Positions 12,310-23,612 of a stretch of 64,000 nt of DNA are shown piece by piece. The position numbers and the translations under genes were made by a program. How positions within the stretch are numbered: the stretch's first letter is position 1; the number at the start of each line of letters is the position of its first letter. The notes beneath the pieces are model-generated. The model searched no databases and had not been told where the DNA came from. It worked only from the letters and a program-made list of their open reading frames with translations. This DNA is from Diospyros lotus (lineage: Eukaryota > Streptophyta > Magnoliopsida > Ericales > Ebenaceae), in contig NC_068346.1 of the NCBI RefSeq assembly GCF_014633365.1, forward strand, positions 18,559,030-18,623,029, written 5' to 3'.

Positions 12310-13156
12310 TAACTAACACATTAAGGAACTTAATTTATCGTAAAGCATGCATCTCATACATAATGATATTATCTTGTAATTAGCATGCATCTTAGAAATC
12401 ATAAAACCAACTCATGCAACATTCATAATAATTGAATACAACATAGATTAGCATGCATACAATCAAATTACAACTTCTTGCAATATAATACCTTAAACAA
12501 ATTATGAACCATACGATACGGGGGTTCGGGGGCATCGCCTCTAACGAGGTCGAGCTTAAATCACATAAAAAACCTAGCAAACAAAATGCTGTTTGGTTTA
12601 GATCATATCAAGATGCTGTTATTCGAACAAACACTGTTATTTCGATTAGATCATATAAAACATTGTTGTTTTAACAGACACTGTTATTTTGAGTTGATCA
12701 TATCGAACGTTGTTGTTTGAACAAACACTATTATTTTGAGTTGATCATATCATACGTTGTTGTTTGAACAGACACTATTATTTCGAGTTGATCATATCAA
12801 ACGTTGTTGTCCGAATAGACACTTTGTTCTTATAAATCAACCCCATTATATGCATCAGTTTCAATCTTATTAAAAACCAATTACAGATCTTATCATATCC
12901 CTTGAAAACACATTGATTCGATGCATGAATAACCCAATAAAATAATATCAAAATAGTTTATACGCATCAGTTTCAATCTTATTGTAAATCAATTACTAAA
13001 TTTATTATAAACCATCATAGCACACTGATCCGATACATAAATAATCCATCAAATAATGGCAGAATTGAAATAGTGGCAGATTCGTTACTAGCAGAAATGA
13101 CAACTGAATCAAAAACATAGATAACAAAACTATTCAAAGTTCGAGATAACTTAAAA
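12310..13156 (-). other. Copia-1 leader, part 2
   Basis: Continuation of the untranslated leader between the solo LTR and the primer-binding site. It is AT-rich and contains the 47-bp tandem array described separately. No coding evidence. Confidence 0.55.
12595..12840. repeat. 47-bp tandem repeat in copia-1 leader
   Basis: The block GTTGATCATATC starts at 12693, 12740 and 12787, exactly 47 bp apart, with two more diverged copies before (around 12599 and 12647). Each unit also holds GTTGTTTGAACA and ACTATTATTT. About five units in all. Confidence 0.8.
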
Positions 13157-13169
13157 GCTTTGATACCAC
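13157..13169 (-). other. Primer-binding site of copia-1
   Basis: The minus strand reads GTGGTATCAAAGC immediately downstream of the 5' LTR end at 13170. It is one base off the TGGTATCAGAGC form complementary to the 3' end of initiator methionine tRNA, the usual primer of plant copia elements. It identifies 13170 as the inner LTR edge. Confidence 0.75.
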
Positions 13170-13659
13170 TGTAAGAAAACCGTGACCATGCTAACAACGC
13201 CTTTTCACTATTTTGTTCTGATCCACAAAGACGCAAGCGCGACCTCCTCCAAGATAGTCCACATGATCAGCCTTTTCACAATGACCCCGATTGTGCTAGC
13301 AACCTTATATCGTTTTAGAGTGAGAGACCACGAAATTTTTTTGCATCTTTTTATCTTATGAAATAGCATATTTATAGAGAAAGAAACCCTAATCATGCCA
13401 TAAAATAAAACCCTAAACGTTTTAGGATCGGGCCTTAATCATATTGGGCTAGTTCTCTCTTTTAATCATAAAATGGGCTCGATCTAAGTGTGTGACCCCT
13501 TAGGTCCACCATTAGACTAGATATAGGACCCAACTCTATTGGGCTTCTTTAGAGCCCAACTTATTGGCTTAATTTAAACATGTTGGTCCTAATGATGGAG
13601 GGGGGGTGAATTGGGATTCGTATAAATTTTTTGATAATTAAAACAATGATTGATAGCAG

Positions 13660-13870
13660 AATACTATATTTTGAAATATAGGATATATGTTTCGAAATAA
13701 ACCTTTCTGTTAAGTAGGTTTCGAAACCTACTATATATGTTTCGAAATATACCTCACTGTTTTGCTAGTTTCGAAATGTAGATTGTATGTTTCGAAATAT
13801 ACTTTTCTATTTTGCTCGATTCAAAATCTTTTGGCTTGTATTTCAAAATAATGATTTTGAAAAGATGATT
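13660..13870. repeat. TTTCGAAA motif cluster, distal
   Basis: Several TTTCGAAA or near copies lie between 13675 and 13860 (for example at 13688, 13717, 13739, 13770, 13790), at roughly 20-30 bp spacing, on the transcribed side of the presumed TATA box. Confidence 0.7.
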
Positions 13871-14139
13871 TACATAAGTAAGAATATACCAAAGGTGTTT
13901 GAGATCAAAGATAGATACTTATGTATATGAAAAAACTTATGCTTAAGAAAAATATGTTTTAAACTTTGATGACAATTCTTGTGCTTCAAAGAAAACTTGT
14001 TTTAGCTTTTGAAAACAATTCTTTTAAAAGCTTGAGCAATGAATAACAAGCAAGCAAAATAATAAATTTCGTGCACACAAGATATATAGTGGGTTGTCAC
14101 CCAGCCTAGTCCACTACCTTTAAGTTTACCCAGTTGAAG

Positions 14140-14370
14140 GATTTTTCAATCCCAATCACTTTTACTAGTGATCAACTACAATAAGGATTTTACCACGGTT
14201 CACCCCAAAACCTTGTACAATGAGTTTTTATGACTCAACTCAAACCTTTCACCAAGTGAGTTTTTACAGGCTTAACTCAAACCTTACAACAAGTGAGTTT
14301 TAGGATCAACTTAAACCTTTTCCATAATGAGTTTTAGGCTCAACTCAAACCTTACTACAATCAAGATAAA
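14140..14370. repeat. Short imperfect repeats around CTCAACTCAAACCTT
   Basis: A unit of about 40 bp with GTGAGTTTT, then a CTCAACTCAAACCTT-like block, recurs from about 14210 to 14360 (blocks near 14237, 14275, 14306 and 14340). Confidence 0.6.
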
Positions 14371-14390
14371 TAGAGTTTTATCTTTATAGC

Positions 14391-14618
14391 TGAAACATCC
14401 CGTATCGAGCGATAGGAAGGACCAGAACAACTTACCCTGATGGGCCTACGAGAACTTCCCAGGGGGGTCACCCATCCTTGAATTTCCCCAGGTCAAGCAC
14501 GCTTAACCTTGGAGTTCTTGTCCTACATTCAGCCCAAAAGGTATCCAGCTGGTGTTGTTTCCTTTCCTTACACTATCCTCGATATATACTAACTTCTCTG
14601 GGCTCTTGGGGTATTACA
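14391..14618 (-). mobile_element. Cassandra-like LTR carrying a 5S rRNA-derived domain
   Basis: The element reads TGAAACATCCCG at its plus-strand left end and GGGGTATTACA at the right, so the minus-strand start is TGTAATACCCC. Between them lies a 5S rRNA-like block. Cassandra elements are non-autonomous mini-retrotransposons whose LTRs carry a 5S-derived domain, so the match of size, ends and content is good. Only one LTR is present. TATAGC occurs at 14385-14390 and again at 14635-14640, a possible target duplication if the insertion extends to 14634, but this is longer than the expected 5 bp and does not abut the LTR end. Confidence 0.8.
14446..14522 (-). other. 5S rRNA-like internal promoter region
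   Basis: On the minus strand the block contains AAGGTTAAGCGTGCTT (14495-14510), close to 5S box A, and CAAGGATGGGTGAC (14467-14480) followed by CCTGGGAAGTTCTCG, close to 5S box C. The spacing resembles 5S genes. It is shorter and more diverged than a functional 5S gene; polymerase III use is possible but unproven. Confidence 0.8.
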
Positions 14619-14936
14619 ACAACCCAATAGAATGTATAGCAATAAATATCTTACCAATGGCTAGACAAACCTCTTAACTTGAGGTGAGGAGAGCTGAACA
14701 AGATGAGACTTCAGTTTTTGCTTGCTTCTCATTTTCACTCACAATGCACAAGAATAGGATTTGTAGAGGATATTCTTTGAGAGCTTGAATAAAGGATTTG
14801 ATCAAAACTTGTTCTTGTGTATGTGTCTCTTGTGTGTGCTCTCTTGTTGTTACTTGTTCTTGTCTTCAAACACTTGCTATTTATATCAAGAGATAAAAAT
14901 TTAGTCATTTTATAACTGTTAAAGACAAGACAAAAA

Positions 14937-15430
14937 AGTAGGTTTCGAAACGTAGCATATTGGTTTCGAAACATCATAATTTTACACTTAGGTTTTGAAA
15001 CATACTTCTCATGTTTAGAAACATACAGCCTTTGTAGCTATACTTGCACTTAAAGACAGCATTGAGTGGGAGACAATCTATTCCCCACTAACATATAATA
15101 GTGATCTCCATTTCAAATTTGAATTTACAGAGCATGGAGAAAATATTAAACAAATAATTTTCAAAAGCATTTTGACAAAGACAAAAGTGCAGCACACATA
15201 CGTCTCGGATTTGAGTGATCTGCTATTAGAGGTTTCGAAACATGATTTATATGTTTCGAAACATACCTCTCTAGAAATGAGGTTTCGAAACATGACATAT
15301 AGGTTTCGAAACATAGTCTAAAACCTGAAACAAATACTAATACATAGATGTTTCGAAATAACATACACACTTTAGAAAACATGAAAACCTTTTCAAAGGG
15401 GTTTCAAAACATGCATAAAAACTTGATAGA
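14937..15430. repeat. GTTTCGAAAC motif cluster, proximal
   Basis: Copies of GTTTCGAAAC or TTTCGAAAC occur at about 14941, 14962, 15231, 15249, 15281, 15301 and 15349. Variants GTTTTGAAAC, GTTTCAAAAC and GTTTAGAAAC lie between and after them. The cluster is upstream of the presumed TATA box in the minus-strand LTR. Confidence 0.8.
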
Positions 15431-16971
15431 GTTTCAAAATGATTTGCTTGGAAACACAATCCATAGTAAGTAAATGTCCACATTTTCTTGTATTTATATT
15501 TTACCTTCCATTTACTTTAATACATAAATATAAGTAAGAAAGTACCCCCTATTTGGATTCAATAAAAATATCCAAAAAATCAAAATCCATAACAATAAAA
15601 AAGTTGAATTTTGGTTTTAGTATAAACTCAGGATTTTGCGATTTTACCACCTCCAAAATATATACTTTCTATTTCTTGAAAAATTCATTAAAAATCATTT
15701 TAACACCAATGGATATTAGATATCGAAAAACTAGGAGATAGTTTTTCAAAAAGAAAATATTTTCTTATATGTCTCCTTTTAAGGTGCTAACCTTCCAAAC
15801 TTAGAAAAAAAATAAGCTTTTGCAAACCTCAATATTTGGAATTCATTTGGTTTTCATTTTCACAAAGTAATACTTAATATTGAAATTGATATATGTTGAA
15901 AACCACAACCTTGACTCATGACTTAAGAATTAAGCCAATAGATTTTTTTTATCATCAAAACTAATATGCAAAAAGGTGCAACATCAAAACACATCTCATG
16001 GGTTTCTTAATTAAACTCTTTAACTAATAGTTTTAGAATTAATCATATTAATTCTAAAATCCCTACATATCATAGCTAACGTCTAGCAACATGCTATGAA
16101 TACCTAGCCAATGATGAAAAAAATACAGACCTTATCAATTGTAATTACTGTATAGTAAAATCCTTTCATCAGTCAATGTCATTGAATTTAGGGTATGCAT
16201 TTATGTTGAACTCTAATTATTCAATAACTATGTATCCATTCCAAAATTTTGACTTGATAGGTGAAATCAAAACACCTTTTGATTTTCACCTCACCTTGGT
16301 TAAGGATTTCCATAGTCATGAAATTATAGGAATACATAGGGCATCCTCTTATCTCGATGATAAGTGATGAATCCTTTATTGACATTCATAAGCCTTCATA
16401 TGTGACAGGGCAATGCCCACCAAGGCATAACCAATCAAATATAAAACTACCATGATGTCTCAAGTCCAAGTCTAAGGACCAGTCTGCACAATTGCAACAC
16501 AAGAATTCCAACTCCACATTGAACAATAACCATTAGGAATTCTATAGCGGGTCAATTCAGTGTACTTATTCTTCTAATAAGCACCCACATATATGCATTA
16601 GTGTCCCCACACCAAAGTCCATGAAACAAGACATTCTCTCGATTGAGCATGCATCATATGTGCTAGTCTATCCGAGTTATTAGTGTCCATTCCTAATAAC
16701 TCTATGACTAGGTACATTTAAGATCAAGGCTTATAAGGAATATGTTTCATGATGAACATCTCTACGCACGACCATATTCCATGAGCCTATTTGATCTATG
16801 GACTTTGTCAATTATAGATTTCAATAAATAATGACAACAATCATCAACGACAAATAAAATATAATGCCTTACAATAACAATTGATTGAGGAAAAGAATCC
16901 CAATGAAAAATATGATCAATTACATAAATATAATTAGCTTGTGGGGCATAACACTAACAAGCATTGTGTAG

Positions 16972-17333
16972 GCAATTGACAACGAACTTCATCAAAAAGG
17001 TATACTGAAAAACCCCTTATGGCGTGAGCTTTTTCTATTTTGCATGTGGATGATAGAAATTGAGTCTTGCAAGGTTGATTTTGGTTTTCGCTATGTATGT
17101 TTTATGCTTCTGCTGTGCTAGTTTCTAGTGAAAAATGTCTTAAAAATAAAACCTTTGCATAGATCCACACCAGGTTGGTGTTTTTGGTGCGCCTTTGGTC
17201 ATTGCCTTTTAGTTTTATCAGAGCCTCAGCTTGGTTTTATCATCCTGTGCTTCTATTTTGTGTGAATATTTTCAGACATGTTTTGCATTCTATTTTGGTG
17301 CAGGTTGTAGAAACTATTGACACTTTCAATTAA
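16972..17333 (+). pseudogene. Candidate last two exons of an unidentified host gene (truncated)
   Basis: After GTGTAG (possible acceptor) an open stretch of 34 codons (16972-17073) reads AIDNELHQKGILKNP then LWRELFLFCMWMIEIE and ends SCK at an AAG|GTTGAT donor. A second exon at 17304-17333, after TTTTGGTGCAG, reads VVETIDTFN and a stop, exactly in phase. The intron between would be 230 bp and T-rich near its acceptor. Copia-1 ends only 12 bp before the first exon, so the rest of the gene would lie on the far side of that element or be lost. I do not recognise the protein family. Without splicing the first frame stops after about 15 more codons. Confidence 0.3.
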
Positions 17334-18636
17334 CCAGCCAAAATAGTTGACATATATGAAAAATATGTAGACCATTTTGTTTTAGTGGGATACACGGTGG
17401 ATAGTCTTTTAGACTGTCAACCACTTGGGTACCACGAGGGGAGAAATGATCGACCATTTCACACTGTCAGTGTGCTGGTTGTCCATTTTCTAAGGTGTTT
17501 GCTTAAATATAACTGGATTACATGGGATAGGCTTATACCGAAAGAAAACGTGATGTAAGATGCCATAAGTCTGAATAATAACCACATTACATAAACATAG
17601 ATTTATTTTGAAATTGGATTTCAAAAGTTAATGCCAACAAGATCAATTTGATTGATCGGGGTGATCATGGCCTTATTCAATGTGATTGAATGAATGAATG
17701 AATAAAAGAATGATTATAGGTATTCGATTCCAAATATGTAATAATTATTTATTCATTTGGTTTGTAAAGAGACATAAGTCTCCATACCTTTGTTTCATTT
17801 TTAGAATTATTTGTATTAGAAAATTGTTCTTATAAAATTGAAGCAGGAGCATTAAGGCATTAATGTTGATGGAGATGTCAAGTCATCTAGTGTTGGTGCC
17901 TTGAGGGAGCAAGTCAGCCAAAATTTTGGCAGCAAAATATTTTTGTGGTTAAACATCTCTTGCAAGCCTCTTTAATTAAATCCTGAGGCTTGGATTTAAT
18001 TAAATGCTTAAAAGCCTATGATCATCCAATTGTTTTAATATGTATTGGATGCATGAATTAAAACTTAATGCATGTGCAAAGTGAGGCCTAAATATAAAGA
18101 CAAAAAATTCTTCCCAATTGTGTAAAGTAATATTAGATCTTAGAGGTGAATTTAGTTCATCGTGGCCCTCAGTCACTGTAGGAAGACTATTGCTCAAATG
18201 GGTGTGCCCTAACTATTGATACATTGGAGGGTACATTTCAAGAGAGTTGATTTGTTGACCTATTGATCACTTTGTGTTGTTAATAACCCCATAAGACTAT
18301 TCCCAAGAAACTATTATGTAAGGGGTAGGCGTTGCAAATGGATAGCTAATTGGTGTGATGGGTAGGGATTTGACTATGTCACCGGTCCAAGAAACTATTA
18401 TGTGAGGATTGGTGGCATAGGGGCTAAAGATTGAGCTCCACATGGGAAGTGAAAAAGGGACAAGGAGTTGTCTCTTTGATCACCAACTACAAATCTTTCA
18501 ACGGGATTCACGTTCACCACCTTGGGAAGTGTGGGTTCTAAAAAGTTAGTGGGAGGTACCTTTAATTCAATATCAGAATTAATTTTATTTTTAAGATAAT
18601 CACACTGACAAACTTTAAATTCTTTTTCTTTTAAAA
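17334..18636. other. Unassigned AT-rich stretch, possible old LTR remnant
   Basis: No ORF is convincing. A TATA-like AATATAAAG lies near 18093. Around 18566-18582 a weak match to TGGTATCAGAGCT (AATATCAGAATT) precedes the copia-2 gag start and may be its decayed primer-binding site, all differences being G-to-A or C-to-T. The stretch does not match the copia-2 3' LTR at 35921, so it is not assigned as the 5' LTR. A short TGAA run is at about 17690. Confidence 0.35.
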
Positions 18637-18806
18637 ATGGAAAACCAATTAAACCCTCTTTCTCGCATTTTGGACAAACATTTTGACGAGACCAAATTTT
18701 AATGACTGGCTTAGAAATTTAAAACTTGTTTTAAATATGGAGAAAATAATGTATGTCTTGGATTAATCTATTCCTATGGAACTTCCTGAGGGGTCCAGTG
18801 AGGAGG
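18637..18806 (+). pseudogene. Copia-2 gag, N-terminal piece
   Basis: ATG at 18637 opens MENQLNPLSRILDKHFDE. After a one-base shift it continues NDWLRNLKLVLNMEKIMYVL, then a stop, closely resembling the copia-1 gag start. The piece ends at the GGAGG target of the solo LTR at 18807 and resumes at 21367. Confidence 0.75.
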
Positions 18807-21361
18807 TGTAATACCCGGTATTACGTGGTATTGAAAATAAATAATTTTTGGATTATTTTGTCAGGACCTCGGGTGGTCCAGAAAGCCCAAGGGGTCAATC
18901 TTGATAAATTAATTAATAAAATTACCGAATTGGCGGCCGAGAGTGCCTCGGGACTAGGATGTCCAGGGAAGAGGGCAAGAGATTAGTGAGCGTCTCGAGA
19001 TGAGGATAGTGACGCTGGCAGCGGTCCGACTGAAAATAATTTTCGAAATAAATTCTATATAAGCCCGAGTGGGTGCTAATATCGAATGGCGTAGGGGACC
19101 TCCTGGAAGCTGAGGGAATCCTAGGGGTGGTCCGATTTTGCGAGTAAGGCAACCCTGAAGCATTTTCGGGTCGAATAAAGGTTCCGTGCAGGCGCAGAGA
19201 TGAAATTGGTATTCCCGAGTAAAAGTCGGGTATTAATTTTAGAAGAAATCGAGTTGGGAGTGGCTTGATGAGAATTAAGTAAGGCCTGGGAGGGCTCAAG
19301 TGTAAAATTAAATTCCTCAAGTGGAATTAATAATATTAAATGGGGTAAATGTGTAATTTAAATATATATATTTATATATATATGAATATATTGTTGTGTG
19401 TGCGTGTAAAAAGGGGATAGGAAGCTTCAAGGAAGCTTCCTATGTATTGTCTCTGCCAAAGTGAAATGGCTGAATGGAACAAAGAGGGAGAAGTGAAACC
19501 GAGAGATCGAGAGAATGAGAGAGAGATCGAGAGAGGGAGGAGATAGCCGGTGGCTGGAAGGAGAAGCCATTGTGATGGCGGCCATGGCCGACACTGCTGA
19601 AGCAGCCGCGACCTGAAGCAGCATTAATGGCGGTCGAGAATGGCCGCAACTGGATGGTGGCTCGCGAGAGGAAGTAGCCGAGGTCGTGCGGTGGCGCGCG
19701 GAGGCGTCGAAGATGGCCGAATGAAGCTTCAGCAGCCGGTAATGGCCGCTGGTTGTAGCGGAGGCTAGCTGCGCGTAGGTGGTGGCACGCGATGATGCTA
19801 GCTGCGGTGATGGCGGCGGAAGCGGGGTCGGCAGCAGCAGCACGATCAGCGGCAACGGCCGGTGGGCCAGGCGACGATGGCCAGCGGCCATGCGCGTGCA
19901 GTGAAGATGAAGGAAGGAGAGTGAACAGTGCGCGCGCAGGGGAGGCGCGGAGAAGAAGAGAAAAAAATAAGAAAAAAAAATAAAAGAAAAGAAAAGAAAG
20001 GAAAATTTGGAAAAAAATAGAAATAAATTCCAGAAAATTCTAGAAATTATTTTGGGGCTTGAGGAGCGTGTCGGAAGCTCGAAAATGGGATTTTGGGCAT
20101 AAGTGGCAGCTCGGGAGCCAACGCCGGTGTGGGCGTCTAATCGATTTTCTCCTTCAAATTAGTTGAGGTAAATTAATTTAATTGTTTTCCAGTTATTTTC
20201 ATTATGTGAGATAATGAATTGTGTTGTATTGTTGGATTAAACCCTGGGTCGGGGTTGTTTGGAAATTATTGGCGGTTGGTGTATGCCGTGGTTAGTGTTG
20301 TTTAGAGATAGTGTTGATGTGTGATTTTGCGGTGTAAGCAAAAACGAAGGCGTTGATTAATGCTTGATATAGTGGGGTTTTACCTGTTTGCCTCCAGGTT
20401 CGACCGGGAAGGCGGTGAGCCTAGAAGAGCTCGGAGTTCGGGCTGGCGTTCTCGCCCGAGGCAGAGTTGAGGCTTCGAGCCAGGTAAGGGATGGCCCCAT
20501 GTGGAGGTGGCTTTGCAAGTCGGTAAATATGCTTGATAATGTTTTTATGTTGCATTGGCATGTAGTGGTTATATCTTGTGTGATCCAAGACCTAGTGGAC
20601 CAATGGCCATATGGAGGACTAGTGTGGTGGGGGTTGATAGGTTGATGTCTCAAACCTTAGTGGGTTGTGAGGATGAGTGGACCTAGCCTCATTTGCATGC
20701 ATTGGCATACATAAACATGATTATATTCATATTTACATGCATTGCACCCTTACTGAGTCTTTATGACTCATGAGGTTTTACCTCATGTGTAGATGATGCA
20801 AGCCCAGATGCAAGCAGGGATGGTGCCGGGAGGCTGTTATGGAAATTAGCTTGTTGCCTGAGTTGTGTTGTTGTGTAATCTCCTGTAATTTTTTTATAAG
20901 TATTCATGTAATTGAATGTAAACGATATTGAGCACTAGATGTATTTAATTGTTGAAATCATCGTAGTGTGATAAATGATTGTGAGATTATTCGTGGTATA
21001 TGGCTTAGTTAGAGAAGCCGAGTTCGGATCGAGTAAAGATCAGCGAGGTATGTTCTCATAAATCCCCAATACTCAACGAAGTGTTTGTATGCTAGCTTTG
21101 TGCCTGGGTCACCTCTGGCTTGCTATGGGGCGAGCTAAAGAGAGGTGAAGCTCACTCAGGTTTCGGGTCTTGGTCCGCTGGATTTTTCTTGTTTGAGTTG
21201 GGACCGATTCCTGAGTGGAGCGAAGGGAAGGATGAAGCCTAGTTCCCTCCTAGGGCGTTTCCTGTTGAAATATAGTCCAACCCTTCAGTTGTGGTTTGTC
21301 GAGTGAGTAATCCGGTCGATTATTTACCGGTGGTGCCCGTAAGTGGGAGCGGGTTATTACA
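18807..21361 (+). mobile_element. Solo Ty3/gypsy LTR (family B-related) with TSD GGAGG
   Basis: Ends are TGTAATACCCGG and GTTATTACA, with GGAGG at 18802-18806 and 21362-21366. TATATAAG at about 19056-19063 gives plus orientation. The 3' part shares blocks with the LTRs of gypsy-2 (CACCCTTACTGAG, GGCCATATGGAGGACTAGTG, CGTAAGTGGGAGCGGG-like end). A GC-rich middle (about 19560-19940) generates Ala/Pro/Ser-rich ORFs on both strands (for example 19427-19891) that are not credible genes. Length 2,555 bp, no interior. Confidence 0.9.
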
Positions 21362-21366
21362 GGAGG

Positions 21367-22085
21367 AGTGTGGTTTTTGAGGAGATGCATGACCACAATT
21401 TTAGGGCTAGGAGCTTCATACTCGTCTCCATGAACAATGAGCTTCAAAGGAAGCATGAGCACATGCGGACTGCTGCTACCATGATATTGAATTTAAAGGA
21501 ATTGTATGGGGCATAGAGTAGGACCACTAGGTATGAGGTTTCTAAGTGATTGTTCCGGGCTAGGATGTTAGAGGGCACTAATGTTGGGGATCATATGTTG
21601 TCCATGATTGATTCTATCAATCAGTTGGAGGCACTTTATTTCAGTATGGACGCGGATCTACAGATTGACTTGATCCTATAGTCACTCCCTAAGTCATACT
21701 CTAGATTTATCATCAACTTTAATATGAATAAAATCCAAACCACACTCCCGGAGTAACTTGCCATTACCTCGACTTCTAGATCTTTAAGATGGAGGTCTGC
21801 CTTCAAAAAGAAGAAGTTAGTGAGGCCCAAGAATGTGATCCCCAAGGGCAAGTCTAGAGCATAGGCACTCAAGGGAAAATGTTTCTTATGTGGGCAAGTG
21901 GGGCATTGGAAGAGGAATTGCCCAGAGCTTCAGCATGGCCCCAAGGGCAAGTGTGGGAAAACTAAAGGAGTAGGTATTCCTTCTTCATTACTTGTAGTTG
22001 AGATGATCAATTCTGTTGGTCGTTCTCTTATAACCTGGATATTGGATTCTGGTGCATCATCTCACATATGTGTTTGCATATAGGA
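21367..22085 (+). pseudogene. Copia-2 gag, C-terminal piece with intact zinc knuckle
   Basis: Reading resumes after the TSD: MNNELQRKHEHM, an LFRARMLEGTNVGDHML stretch, then SLPKSYSRFIINFNMNK. The knuckle CFLCGQVGHWKRNC (21880-21921) keeps all four ligands of C-x2-C-x4-H-x4-C, which bind element RNA in working copies. Several TAG and TGA stops interrupt it. The frame runs to the protease site WILDSGASSHIC and then shifts. Confidence 0.8.
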
Positions 22086-23612
22086 TCTTCAAACAAGAAG
22101 TCATCCTTAGAGTAAGGAATGGAGAATCTATTGATCCATTAGCTATAGGGACTTCTTCTATTACTTTATCTACTAAGCATATATTAAGACTTAAAGACTA
22201 TTTATATATACCGGAAGCTATCCAGAATGTTGTTTCCATTCCTAGGCTTGTAGAAGAAAACTATGAATTTTCATTTTCCAACAATATATGTTATATTCAT
22301 TTTGGTAATGAATGTGTTGGAATGGGTACATTGGTTAATGGTCTTTATGTTTTGGAAATACATGAGTCTATGATAGATGCAAATGTATGTATTGCAACCA
22401 TGAGCAGCCAGAAGCATTCTCGCAATACTAGTATGGATCTTAAGCATTTGTGGCACCTCAGGCTAGGCTATATTAATGATAGGAGGATAAACGAGTTGGT
22501 TAAACGTGGATTTATTGATCCAATGGGAGTGGACCCTGAGCCAACTTGTGAGTCCTACCTGCTCGATAAAATGGCTAAGCAACCCTTTGTTGGACAAAGT
22601 AGGAGGGCCGATGATTTTCTAGGTCTGATTCATATTGATGTATGTGGGTCATTCTCGGCATTGGCTAGAGGTAGCTACTCCTACTTCATCACTTTCACTA
22701 ATGACGTTTCGAGGTACGGATATGTGTATTTGTTGAAACACAAGTCCGAAACCTTTGAGAAGTTTAAAGACTTTAAGGCTGAAATGTAGAACCAGATTGG
22801 AAAGAGTATTAAAACACTTTGATCGGATCGGGGTGGGGAATACTTGAGTTTAGAGTTTGGTGAGTACCTTAGGACTTGTGTTATAGTCTCTTAGTTGACA
22901 CCTTCTACCACGCCATAATTAAATGGGATTTCTGAGCGTAGGAATCGTACCTTATTGGACTTGCTTATACAGATTTGCCTATTTTTTTGTGGGGGTATGG
23001 GCTTTAGACTGCTATTTATCTCTTGAATAGGGCTTTAAGAAAAATTTGTTAAGACAACGCCATATGAGATATGGTATGGGAAACCTCCTAGTCTTAAACA
23101 TGTTAAGGTCTGGGGTTATCTGACTTTTGTCAAAAAGCTAAAAGCAAATAAGTTGGAGGCTTGCTCTGACAAAGGTAGGTTTGTGGGGGTATCCTAAGGA
23201 TTTTATAGGGTACTAGTTCTATTTTTTGAGTAATCAAAAAATTTTGGTTAGCATAGATGCTATATTCTTGGAGAATGAGTTTCTTCAAGAAGATGGCATC
23301 GGGAAGAAAGTAGATTTGGAAGAGTAGTCTTCCGAGGCACAAATCATACCTAATCAAGAGGATAAGCCAGTTGGTCCGTCAAATGTCATCCTTAAGGCAC
23401 TTCGTAGGCCTAGTAGAGTACCTCACCTTCCAGAACCATATGAATTTAGTATGGAGGTGATGCAAGATATGTTCCTGTATGGAGAGAGTGATTTAGTGGT
23501 TGATCCTACCACCTATGAGGAGGCGATATGTGATATTGATTCCAAGAAATGGTTAGAGGCTATGTAGTCGGAAATGGAATATATGTATTTCAACCGGGTC
23601 TGGACTCTAGTG
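22028..23612 (+). pseudogene. Copia-2 protease and integrase, degenerate
   Basis: The protease active site reads WILDSGASSHIC (about 22034-22075). After a frameshift an open stretch (22052-22789) carries NVVSIPRLVEE, the zinc-binding HLWHLRLGYIND and the start of the catalytic core LIHIDVCGSF. The core continues with a stop replacing Arg before SDRGGEYLS (TGA for CGA), so the second acidic residue is kept. LNGISERRNRTLLD and PYEIWYGKPPS follow. A tail reading WTLV at 23600-23612 starts the RT and is cut by the LTR inserted at 23613. Confidence 0.8.

Larger units (their letters stand above)
13581..15986 (-). mobile_element. Solo LTR with CG palindrome arrays and TSD AAACA
   Basis: AAACA flanks it at 13576-13580 and 15987-15991. 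Minus-strand reading starts TGATGTTGCACC at 15986 and ends at 13581 with CCCCCCCTCC-rich sequence followed by GGACCAACA. The same layout (start TGATGTTTTACA, C-rich run close to the end) is found in the LTR at 47827-49017. A TATAAATA box lies near 14880 on the minus strand. GTTTCGAAAC-type motifs are clustered on both sides of it. A Cassandra-like element is inserted at 14391. I place the group among copia-type long-LTR elements only tentatively. Confidence 0.8.
4880..16959 (-). mobile_element. Copia-1: degenerate Ty1/copia retrotransposon with nested insertions
   Basis: Reading the minus strand, the order is 5' LTR (16959-13170, interrupted), primer-binding site (13169-13157), long leader, gag, protease, integrase, reverse transcriptase, RNase H, polypurine tract (5549-5535) and a partial 3' LTR (5534-4880). 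The integrase-before-RT order defines Ty1/copia. The terminal about 0.6 kb of the two LTRs (4880-5534 and about 16343-16959) are clearly related. A solo gypsy LTR (10129-12304) sits in the leader and another solo LTR (13581-15986) in the 5' LTR. The 3' LTR is cut at 4880, so the target duplication cannot be read. Confidence 0.85.
13170..16959 (-). mobile_element. 5' LTR of copia-1, interrupted at 13581-15991
   Basis: The plus strand begins TGTAAGAAAACC at 13170 and ends ACACTAACA at 16959, so the minus-strand LTR starts TGTTAGTGTTATG. Removing the nested insertion and one TSD copy leaves about 1.38 kb. The outer part matches the partial 3' LTR at 4880-5534. Copies of AGAATTAATATGATTAATTCT-like palindromic sequence occur at about 16030-16060. 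Confidence 0.8.

Noticed and set aside
14446..14522. A genuine 5S rRNA gene
   Set aside because: The match covers only part of 5S with many changes, and it sits in a TG...CA LTR, so a Cassandra domain explains it better.
19427..19891. 154-codon minus-strand ORF in the 18807 LTR
   Set aside because: Pro/Ala/Ser-rich product of a GC-rich LTR segment; neighbouring frames are open as well.
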